64,000 bases of DNA from Ianthella basta (taxonomy: Eukaryota; Porifera; Demospongiae; Verongiida; Ianthellidae). The notes beneath the pieces are model-generated. The model had not been told where the DNA came from, did no database searches, and worked only from the letters and a program-made list of their open reading frames with translations. The position numbers were made by a program, and so were the translations under genes. Positions 23,429-33,506 of the stretch are shown piece by piece. The stretch covers positions 861,206 to 925,205 of the forward strand of contig OZ025883.1 of the NCBI GenBank assembly GCA_964019415.1, given 5' to 3'. Within the stretch, counting starts at the first letter, position 1, and every line of letters starts with the position of its first letter.

Positions 23429-25499
23429 AAATCATGCATCCCTTCTTATATTTATGACCTGTATACAACAATGTATGTGGAATTAACCATATGCACCTAT
23501 AGCTGTGAAGATGCTGTAGACTATAAACTTACTTTTCCTTTGACTTGCTCCAATTGATCATCAGTTCTAACTGCCCAGATAATGCCATGTATAGCAAGCA
23601 CCAGTGCAAGCGATGGGGGAAATAGAGCACCGAATGCATATGCTCCACCCTGAGAAGAAAATATAATGAACAAAAAGTGGAAGTCTCAATCGCAAAATTA
23701 TATATATATGTTACGCATATATACACATCACATTAACATACATACAGGCATGCTGTGCACTAAAGGTACATACAATCATAAGATTAATGATCACTGGTAT
23801 TTGTACACTACCAGTTACAGTCAGCACTGGAGACTCTGCTCACTGTTACTTGTATGACAAACAGTGAAATCTTGAACTGTTCATTTTATCCTTGCATGTT
23901 ACTCACCACATATGATGCTGAAAAAACTTTACTTGCAGTGCTGTGTTGATACCTCTTTCGCACACGATGTTCTTTACCCTCCACTGTGATGAGTTCAGTA
24001 GGCGGCCCATTCATTTTAAGTTTATTCCCTCCCCTGAGGTTCTCATCCCAAAGTATCTGCATGATATTGTACAGATACTGCAATACTGAGTTTAGTTCTG
24101 AATTTAATAACAAATTTACTATATAGTAGTCATATGCATGGACATGCACATTATGTATAGAAAGAACATGGAAGTACCCCGTCAGAATAGTGCTGGCATT
24201 CCATGCAAGACTGAAGGGGTCCTACTCAGGTGTGAACACATGTACTAATATAGTGATGCACAAAACACACATGATGTTGACGAGTTTACAATCTTAAAAT
24301 GGAGTCTAAGATTTGTAACTATAAGATTGACATTGGAGTCTCAGCAGGGGAAGAGTTGAGCCAATTGATTAACAATCAGTAGCCATGCACTTCCACTATG
24401 ATCATTCTATATACAAAGATGGAAGAATCACAGAGAGCTGTTTCCCTATAGTTGTGGCTCAGTCTTCAGTATGCAGTGCATGCATGTGGGATAGTACTCA
24501 GTCTGAAGGATGTGCAGGGAAGGATGACTACCTGCTTTGGTGTCCACCACCAGTATAAAACACTTGTGGTTTCAATGAATGCAGATAACACAAAATATTT
24601 ATTATGCACTATGTAAATTACATTCTACGTAGATCTCAATTCACTTGATTAGGCTCACTGACTCATGGCATGCATGCAATATCATGCATGACCTTAATGC
24701 CTAACTTCGATGTCCATCTTCTAAAGTAATATAATCAGAACTTAAGCATGGGAGAGCCTGAGTATCCTCCACACTAGCTGCACGTGCATGCAGCTGAAGC
24801 ATCTATGGTAATTGACTTACCGACATACCATCCACCAGCCATCGTCCAAGCCATGGTCTAGCACAATATCCTTCGGTCATTTCAGTGCAACTGGCCATGG
24901 AGGCCAAATCCAAACTGCATTAAAACAGACATGATTAATTGCAGCATGCATATAGAATATTGCTACATGCAATCACATGTCACTGCCCAACATCATACAA
25001 CATCCACAACACATCATAAGTAAGTGCATACCTATCCTGTTCAACCTCTGCCTGTGGCTCAACAATACTCAATTCCGCAATCATTGCATCTGCAAGTTAA
25101 CAGAAGTGCATGTGTCATGCAGACTTGCTACAAAAGCATGCACATTAATTTTTACCGCATGTACCTTGAAAACATTTGGTCTTGTCAGTGGCAAATGTCC
25201 TCATTTCCTGGTTGTATGCCAGCATCAATGTCTTCATGGCCTCATCCAAGTACTCTGTTAGCCCATTTTGGTAGTCTTCCCATTTCTCCTTATCTAACCT
25301 TTTACGATACACCTCCACTTTCCCTCGCATATCTTCCTTGAGTCTGTCATGGAGCTCATCAACCTAGAAAAGCAGATCACAATATATATGTACATATGAG
25401 GCATCTTGGTTGTTTGAGAGGATAATTACTGAGCTGTTAAGCGAGGCAAGTAATCATGACACCCGGTTGTCTCACATACCGTATATAATATTTATTATA

Positions 25500-25698
25500 T
25501 CAGAAAGGGGGTTGGTTCTCTAATACCAGCTTCACAACAGGGTTGAAAGCCTTGCCGACGTTTCGACCAGATGCTCTGGTCTTCTTCAGGGCGAAGATCA
25601 TCTTCGCCCTGAAGAAGACCAGAGCATCTGGTCGAAACGTCGGCAAGGCTTTCAACCCTGTTGTGAAGCTGGTATTAGAGAACCAACCCCCTTTCTGA
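25500..25698. repeat. Perfect 199-bp palindrome (99-bp arms, 1-base centre) in KM-2 intron 8
   Basis: The bases from 25500 to 25598 are the exact reverse complement of 25600-25698, with a single c at 25599. The right arm contains CTGAAGA (25609-25615), a 7-bp stem with a 3-base loop (25617-25633), then GAAAC (25634-25638), which is the layout of a hammerhead-ribozyme core. No paralogue has it, so it is an insertion or an assembly fold-back. Confidence 0.9.
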
Positions 25699-25743
25699 TG
25701 CCTGAGCCAGCTGAGAAGCCCTCACTTTATTTATTATATGTAA

Positions 25744-25876
25744 TATATACCACACTTGAAGGGATATATCACCAATACATCCCCTGAAAGTGTGGTATAT
25801 ATACCGTTACCAAGGAAACCATGTCCAATTAGGAGTCATAGGCCTGCAAACACATGGTTCATTGGTAACGGTATAT
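25744..25876. repeat. Two adjacent imperfect palindromes in KM-2 intron 8
   Basis: The first hairpin (25744-25800) pairs ataccacacttgaaggg with its near-inverse. The second (25799-25876) pairs taccgttaccaaggaaacc with its near-inverse. They lie 45 bp beyond the perfect palindrome. Together they look like small foldback elements. Confidence 0.65.
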
Positions 25877-27175
25877 ATGTATATTCGTCATCGACAATTT
25901 GGGACACCTCAATTATAATTATGTAAGAGTCACACAGGCTCCTTGTGAACTGGGAGCAGTTTGCTGTCAGCAGATGAATTAGTACCTTCAACATACCTTT
26001 TTACTAAAGTCTTCCATTGCACTCTGTACTCTCTCTCCATAGGTTTGCTGAAGTGTCTGCTCTGCAGCAACAACTTGCAGAAGCAAAGACTCCATAGACT
26101 TCACCTCTCTGTCGAGTTCCTTCCTGTAGAGAAGCACATATCTTGCCATCATGTATGCACTCAAAGGGAAGGTTGTACAGCAGAACTAGACTAGTAAGTA
26201 TTGCATGCAACATGCATCATCCACAAACAATTGTGATAATATTATATAAAATATCATATGCTACCTATATTATAGTCCAGTGCATGCTTATTAAATCACA
26301 AGATATCCGTTTATCAAAATATTAGTGCTCAACCTGTCCGAGACCAGTGTATACTCACACTCCTAGGTTTTCTCCACACCACTGCTTGAATTGCTCCATC
26401 ATTTCAACCAGCTGTTGCATGAATTTTGTGCACGACTCCCAGTGCCTTCCACACTTGGTCTGGATAGCACTGCCAGATAGAAACTCCTACATGTAGTAAC
26501 ATACCAACAGACATTACACATTATATGCATTCCATCCCTGGCAGGATTCAACGCTGTCTGTTTGTTTACATGTGCCTATGAAACTGACAATAAGTTGTTG
26601 AACCAAAGGCCACAGATACTCCACCCTGCATGCAGTGTGACTTGAACCTTGTTTACATTAAAATGCTTTCATTCGTATACGAAGTGATTTCATTCCATAT
26701 TTGCAACGTTTTCACTAAAACAAATATGCTAGATTATAAGGGGGCGAGGCAGCGGAAAACACTAAAACACTGGAAATAAGGCCTAAGATCACAGAAATAG
26801 TCTTTCTTGTTTATATTAGCACCATTCTGGTAGACCACGATCGAAGGCAACTGAAGCAAAAGTAATTGGCTTTACCTGTCTACACCAGTATTATATGACA
26901 CTGTTTCTGAAAGCGACACTTACTTTTCTGTTTTTGAAGTATCCGTTTACCAGATCATTTTTGTCACTTGCATGTAAATGGGAGGCGCAAACACAGCAGA
27001 ATTGGATAAGGGTAAAAATGCTTTAATGTAAACAAGGCCTTACTCGAAGCATTGACTTATACGCTTACATGAAGCAATGACTCAAATCTTTTGAATTCTA
27101 TCCATCTCTCTTGCCAATCCCTCTTCAATGCTCCACAGCCTACATTAACGCAATAGAATTGCAACAGTGAACACA

Positions 27176-27176
<1 letters not shown>

Positions 27177-27206
<30 letters not shown>
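27177..27206. repeat. (CA)n microsatellite in KM-2 intron 5
   Basis: An uninterrupted CA dinucleotide run of about 30 bases, 37 bp from the exon 6 acceptor. Confidence 0.9.
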
Positions 27207-27207
<1 letters not shown>

Positions 27208-27209
27208 GC

Positions 27210-28500
27210 TCTGCACATAAACAGGTAAAAATACACACACTGTTGTAGTCACACATATAATATATTGTAGCCATTGTGCACATGTGCAGTAGTTACAACG
27301 TCCACAGTCGCACAGAAGCATGCATGCTTTTATATGAACACAAAGTCCTCTTAGCCATATTCCCTGTCCCATTATTGGGAATATAGGGACGGAACCCGGC
27401 CAATTAAAGCTGCAGGTCCATTAGTAATCCATTATAGTAATGGTGTCACCCACACACTGCGGCAGTGTACACAAACACCCGTGCACAGCAGCAGTCCACA
27501 CACAGCTGGTCAGTGGAGAGTACGTGACTACCATTTAGCTACAATCTACAGAGCATTCCTCAACTACAAGCTACATCTGTATGAGTATAAACAACCTTCC
27601 CAATGACAATGTAGTCGTGTTTACTGGTGCCTACACTCTGTAGTAGTAAGATAATGACTATGTCTTCCTAATTGCAGTCACGTAGCTAGATCTGGCTGTG
27701 TGACACTAATTCCTCACACACACAATGCAGACATGAATGTGTGGCAACACATAACTGTAGTCCAGGGCAACATGACACATTTAAAGAATAACCAAACATT
27801 CTTAAGCATACACACATGCACACATGTATACACCAACACACAAGGACACTACATGACTTGTACCAATACATGCACTGTTATGTGTGAACATGTATACACA
27901 CATGTGCATATTGTACCTACAGGTATACAGTAGGTACAATATGCACATGGACACATCTGTATCTGCATGTCCAAATAGAGACACAGGCCTCTATGTCTTT
28001 CCAGAGGTTTTGACCCAGCCTCTATTCAAGCCCAGTTTCTATTTGGGCCTGGCATCTATTAAATCTGATTGGAATCTGGTGAACAAATAGGACTGATACC
28101 TAGCCATGTTCTGGTCCAGCAAGGCCAATCTCCCTCGCATCAGCTTCTTTCGCAGCTCCTCTGTGCTTGCTCCATACCTTCAGCTGGAGGTAGTATGACG
28201 TGCATGTTCTCTAGAGGTCATCACTACTACAGCAGGACTCCAGTCAGTCACCACACATCGTGCTACATTCGATTGGTACCTAAAGCACACCCTTCATGCA
28301 GATGTCGAAAAGTTCTAGTGTGTGACTTCCAGACCCAGCATCAATTCGGACCCATGCAGCCTCTATTAGAACCCAGCCTCTACTATATAAAGAGTCACTG
28401 ATCTGACCCCCAACTTCTATTTGAGTCCTGGGCTCTGTTTGAGCCCAGCTTCTATATGAATAAGTATATGTTCAATTTACTATGGTGAAGCCCTTGTATC
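27210..28500. other. KM-2 intron 5 body, repeated segment shared with KM-3
   Basis: No gene. It contains a block homologous to KM-3 41260-42330, with ctctattcaagcccag-type short repeats (about 28015-28460). In KM-3 a roughly 100-bp piece (agtacgtgactaccatttag) is present twice (about 41080-41190 and 41410-41500). Its origin is unknown. Confidence 0.5.
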
Positions 28501-28864
28501 CCCTAATGTCCAACAATAGTTCACCCTTAATTTTTGTGAACGTCCACTATACAACTCATGAAATTCATGATAATAATGTCCCATGAAATTTTAGCATGTA
28601 TTCGAAATGTAAACGAAGGATGAATGGGCTGTATATTCCCAGAAAGGCTCAGGTCATTTTCTGACAAAGTAAAGAATGTAAAATGGCAACCGCATGCTTC
28701 AAAGGAGTTCTCAAATAAGTACTTTAAGTAGCTGCGTGCAGCTTTCCTTGCTGGCATGATGAAGGCATGATTAGTTGCATATATATCACATACACGCGCA
28801 CGGACTATAACAGATTAAGTTTGTGGAACAATGCACACTACAGGCCTACTGTGTATGAATATAC

Positions 28865-30656
28865 CTGATTCAGAACAAGGTTTGCCTTTCTTCTCATTCT
28901 CCTGCACCTTGCAAGCCTCCTTGCCAGATACAAAGAAGGTCCGATCCAAAACTGCATTGGCTTGCAAGCCTTGGACTAGAAACTCATGCACCTTCTGAAG
29001 ATGTTGCTTTTTTACTGTCTCAACTGTAGCATCCCGTCCGCTTGTGTCCTCATCGTCATCACTGTCATCATTGCTACTATCCTCACCTTCATCCACCACC
29101 AGGTCCCAGAGGTTGAACAAGATGAACAGGTTCTTGCTGACATTTGGCAACTGCTGATTAACATGCTCCAAAAACCTCTTGACCTGTGGCACAAAGAATA
29201 TACAAGGAAAGCGAACATTGAGAATAGGGATTCTCAACCCCAGATAGCTGCATACATGATTAACTTTGAATTCCATTGAACCAGCAAGCTAAAGTGTATA
29301 ATGTGATTGTTGTATAGTATACACATAACATATATAGTGGAACCTCAGAAATAAGATCACAATCCAGGCCATGAAAGTGGCATTTATTCTGAGAACCATA
29401 CATCATGTATACATAGATTTGGGACTAAACCAAAGCGGTCTTATTTTTAAGGTGGTTGTTTTATAGAGGTGGTCGTTTGGCAGGGTTCCACTGTATGCTT
29501 CACTCAACTCAAGTACTGTACAAGACGGTACTAACACTAAATGTGAAAGAGCTACTTGTATCTCTTAGACCTGCATGTGCAATTACCGGTTCTTCCAATG
29601 TGCTTGTCCCCTTGCACACATACACAAAGACATCTGCATCACCACAGGTCTTCTTCACCAGATCATCAACTTCAGCATCAGTGCTGAGGCCAGGGCTAAC
29701 AAAAGAGTAGTTATGCAATACGTCTCAACTCAGACTGTTAGCTGCTTCAATTATATGACAGAAGGGAAGGGGGATGTGTAGCACACTGCTACACAAGTGT
29801 ATTCATGAATGACTCAACAAACAACTTAAGGACCACAACCCAATGAACTCAGAACAACGCATTATGGTGAAATACGTGTCCAAACACACACAACAACTCG
29901 CCAACACATAGATAAGTATCAAATAATTATAACTCTTCTCTTTGTGTGCATGTGTGAATGACTTCTTCTGAATCACAGGATCATTATGTGCATGCATGAA
30001 GAGTACGTACATACCTGTCAATTAGGACGACATCTTGGTTCAACCACACGCAGCTGTCTTGGGCAGGCAAAAATATTTCAAGGATCTCCCCAGCTTTGAG
30101 GCTTCCCTGCTTCATGTGGTTGGCCAATGCTTTCACTGCCTGCAGTAAACAGGATTCAATAATGCTAGCATGCATGCAGGAAACCAGCTTGAGCAGGATA
30201 ATGTTGTATAGCCTGTGATGTTGACATCTCAGCATGTGACCTATAATGTACCTATAGTACACAGTATGTATGTATGCAATGCGCACCTACCAGCAGGTTC
30301 TTCTTCTGCAAGCCTCCAGTCTTCACATACCCATCTGCACTGCCATCCTGGCCTGGTGGTACACCGGTTATGGTGCAAAAGCAGCTAGTGGTAGAGCCTT
30401 TCCCAACAGGAAGCACTTTCTTCTTGATGAGGGCATTGACAATGGTGCTCTTGCCATTACTGGTGCTCCCCAGGAAGGCTACCTTCATCTGTTCTTGCTT
30501 AGTTGCCTCTACCATTGTTTGCAGGCTGTTCCGAATCTTGGAGCATGTATCTAATGCACTTGTAGGACAGTCCTGTACCCGCTCAAGAAAGGCCTGGATG
30601 GTGTTCAGGTGCTCCAAGAAGGCTCTTACACAGGCAGCCAAAACATGCTTTGCTTG
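28865..30656 (-). CDS. KM-2 exons 2-5: GTPase domain (intact coding)
   Basis: P-loop GSTSNGKS, DSPG and NLWD are all present. The acidic insert after G4 is five residues longer than in KM-1 (includes EGEDSSNDDSDDDEDTS). The exon 2 acceptor is mutated (see gene entry). A MITE lies in intron 4. Confidence 0.75.
29335..29493. mobile_element. pogo/Tigger-like MITE in KM-2 intron 4
   Basis: The termini agtggaacctc and gggttccact are inverted and flanked by TA. The same insertion is at 42909-43084 in KM-3 and is absent from KM-1 and KM-4, so it predates the KM-2/KM-3 split. Confidence 0.75.
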
Positions 30657-31073
30657 TTGAAAATCCAGCTAGTACGTAGAATTAAGCAGAGAAAATGTGT
30701 GATCCCATGTTACAGTATGCCTCAGACACTTCAAGTGCATGTCACGTCTAGCAGCCACAGTATGTATATTCTCATATACATTATGTAAATTGCATGACAT
30801 CGTACATTGTTTAATATATAGTACATAACATTATATCTTGCAATAATGTTAGTACGCAGCTAGTATGCTGCATAAATTATGTAGCCTCTGGCTATATATA
30901 GGCTGCACTGAATGACCTCCCTGCATGATCATGATCCTGATGATGAGTATGCATTAATTTAACTGCATTAACCATGTATGGGATGCAGCATACTACCTAC
31001 CCTATAACCTGCTGTCAATCTTATACAATGTAATATAGCTACAGTTACACACCATGCACACGAAAGGGCTTAC

Positions 31074-31907
31074 CGGATTCACTTTCCCCAACTCTTCAAG
31101 CATGGCTGCTGCATCAGGCCTTTGGTTGGGTTCATCATTCAAGCAGCTCAGAATCAGTGGTCTCAGAGGGTAGTTTGCGGGCAAACAAGCCAGGTCATCA
31201 CGGCGCCTGTCCTTTTCGGGAATTCCACCGATGTTCTGCAGCCCAGGATTCGGTTCCTGCTGCGTCGCGATTTCCAGCATCAGCACACCGTAAGAGAAGA
31301 TGTCAATCTTCTCAGTATAGCAAGGGTTCGCAGCCAGGGCTTCCGGAGGCATGTAGGGTACGGCTCCAGGTTGTTTCGTCTGGAAGTAAGCTGCAGTCTT
31401 CAGCTTTGATTGTCCAAGGTCGCCAAGCTTAGCTCGTCCAGTGTTATCGAGTAGGACATTCTTGGCGGATAGGTCGCGGTGTACCAGAGGAGGATCCTGT
31501 GTATGGAGGAAGTAAATCCCTTTCCCTATGTCTAGGCAGAGTTGAAACTGCCTTCGGTAACTTAGTCTTCCTTTCTCTGCACGCAGCAGCTGTCTGAGGT
31601 CTTGGTTCATCCTCTCCATCACCAGGATGGACTCTTCGCTATCTTGGTCGTAGAAGGCTCCCTTGAAACCCACTATCAATGGATGGGTGATGCTTTACAA
31701 ACGCGTGCACTCACTCTGGAAGGCTTTCAAAGCCCCTTCGCCCTGGCCGTCCCGTACCGCATCTAACAAAACGCCGTGAATCCTCTTTACTGCCACGGGA
31801 CGCCCATTCAGTTCTCCTCCATAAACTGTTCCATTCCCTCCACGGTTGATCTCTTTGTCAACAGTCAAAGAGGAAGGCCTGGGAGCTAGATGTTTGGAAA
31901 GCGACAT
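31074..31907 (-). pseudogene. KM-2 exon 1: kinase domain with nonsense codon 71
   Basis: It has the same 834-bp length as in KM-1, KM-3 and KM-4. The stop falls after helix C begins and before the catalytic loop, so any product from the normal start would be a 70-residue fragment. HRDLSAKN and DLG downstream are intact. At the position corresponding to KM-1 residues 177-179 it reads TKQ like KM-1, while its flanks resemble KM-3. Confidence 0.85.
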
Positions 31908-32435
31908 ATTTGCCCAAAGTGGAGAAGCGATTGAAAAGGGCCACAATTAAAGCCTTTATGGCCTGCTGTAATGATATTCATATGCGTATATATGTTACTA
32001 TATATGAGCGATCGCCACTGGGTGGAGGGAGAGGGGGGAAGTACATCTACATACTATGTATGGTCATGGATTAGCTAGACATTGTGGGGTTGAGACGACC
32101 ATGAGCGAGTATGAGTGATGTCACATACAGTCATCACTTTAGCACTTGCAAGTATTCTGTAAATTGCAAAGTGTCCCAATAACAACCATGCCAAACTGAA
32201 GCTATACATATGGATATTGTGCACATGTAGCCCACAGGTGGGCAGAAGCTCATCTTATTCTGACAAACAACTGTTTGACATAATTGTATTAATGTCATGA
32301 TTTCTGTCAACTGATATAAGGCATGCAATCATACAACGCTGTGTCTTTCATAGTTTGCTACAAAAGGTACACACACTACACAGCTACATCATTATAGTGA
32401 GCACGCAGTGTTAACATGCAGTATTAGTATAACTG
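31908..32435. other. Upstream region of KM-2 (type B)
   Basis: Non-coding, closely matching 45506-46036 upstream of KM-3. It ends in the sequence that in KM-3 contains the MfnL stop codon. An in-frame ATG at 31946 could extend the kinase N-terminus by 13 residues (MWPFSIASPLWAN), as in KM-3. Confidence 0.6.
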
Positions 32436-32580
32436 GTCCTAATTGTCCACAGCCAACGCCAAGGGAGTCCACAGCCAAGGCCTGGGAGCCAGATGTTTGG
32501 AAAGCGACATATTTGCATAAAGTGGAGAAGCGATTGAAGGAGACCAACGTCATTTTAGGAATGTGCCGATAATAATAAAA
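32430..32580 (-). pseudogene. Recombination scar: MfnL 3' tip joined to a KM 5' end
   Basis: The bases ggtcctaattgtccacag match the end of the MfnL gene around its stop (46034-46050). Within about 20 bp they pass into ggcctgggagccagatgttt and the start-codon region of a KM gene, followed by its type A upstream sequence (gtggagaagcgattgaagg). Everything between MfnL's last exon and that KM start is missing. Confidence 0.7.
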
Positions 32581-32589
32581 AAAGGAAAG

Positions 32590-33506
32590 GAAATGAGGCG
32601 AGTATATAGCTAGCTAGCTAGAGTGAGAAAGGGAAAATAGAATAGACATATCATATTGCAAGTGCAATGTAGCAAGGATGACTGTGAACATTTACTCATT
32701 GGCAAATTAATGTGTGTTGGTGTGGTGAACCCCATGCAAGCCAGATTAGGTTCAGCTTCTCTACTGACCATGAGCGCTCACACATGTAACACAATATGCT
32801 GTACCTTGAAATTGTCTTAGAGAAACATTCAACACACCAAATAGCTGTATATGTCTAAGCATTGGAACTCCTCCTCAGTAGAACACATGCATGTAGCTAG
32901 CTACAAGTCATTCAATCATAGAATGATATGAGTTGTTTAATTCCAGTCTCTACTTCACATGGTAGCCTGCTAATTGTGTTTCATATACGTAGCTACTAGC
33001 TACTTTAGCACTCAGCATGCCACCAGCATACTAGCAATGCTCACCTCCACAACCTGCTTCACTGCAGAAGCAGAAGTCTCTAGGAGCTCTGCCTCTCCTC
33101 CATCCTCATTACACAGTACAGAAGCAGTTTGTGTGCACATGCTGTTTCAGTAGTCTGGATGGCTAGCTATAGCTAGGGTATATACCAAATTAAACATGCT
33201 GCATGGACTGCAAGTTGGCTGAACTGATTGCACTTATATGGTGGTGCATGCCTTGTAACAGCATTTGTGCTATAGCGCATGTGATGCATGGCGGTCAGCC
33301 ACGCAAGACTATATACTCATGCTATGGTAATATGCACGGTCAGCATATTAGGGAAAGCAACTAGCGCATCAGCCATTGAAGTTATAATACTGTCAGGCAG
33401 AGCCTGATGAGACATTTGCATAATAAAAATTATGGTATTATAGGTAGCTGCATGTAATCGGTCAAGTTGCATATGAAACTGTCATGCACTAATACTCTCT
33501 CCTGAT
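32590..33506. other. 3' flank of KM-3, no gene seen
   Basis: AT-rich DNA homologous to the other KM 3' flanks. Nothing coding was recognised. Confidence 0.6.

Larger units (their letters stand above)
22488..31907 (-). pseudogene. KM-2: kinase-mitofusin-like fusion gene with a kinase-exon stop and lost splice acceptor
   Basis: Exons: 31074-31907, 30291-30656, 30015-30139, 29587-29695, 28865-29183, 27069-27139, 26359-26486, 25997-26123, 25165-25363, 25032-25089, 24821-24914, 23907-24056, 23533-23649, 22784-22983, 22488-22551. The architecture is as in KM-1, and without its lesions it would span 986 codons. Lesion one is codon 71 of the kinase, glutamate in all paralogues, changed to TAA at 31695-31697. 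Lesion two is the exon 2 acceptor AG, changed to AA by a single base at 30657. All other exons keep frame, P-loop (GSTSNGKS), DSPG and NLWD. This is unusual for an old pseudogene and implies recent inactivation. Alternatively a kinase-less GTPase is made from an internal start, and an AG nine bases into exon 2 could restore splicing in frame. An upstream in-frame ATG at 31946 would add 13 residues. Confidence 0.75.

Noticed and set aside
27145..27372. Open frame around the KM-2 intron 5 CA repeat
   Set aside because: Low complexity, intronic, not conserved in paralogues.
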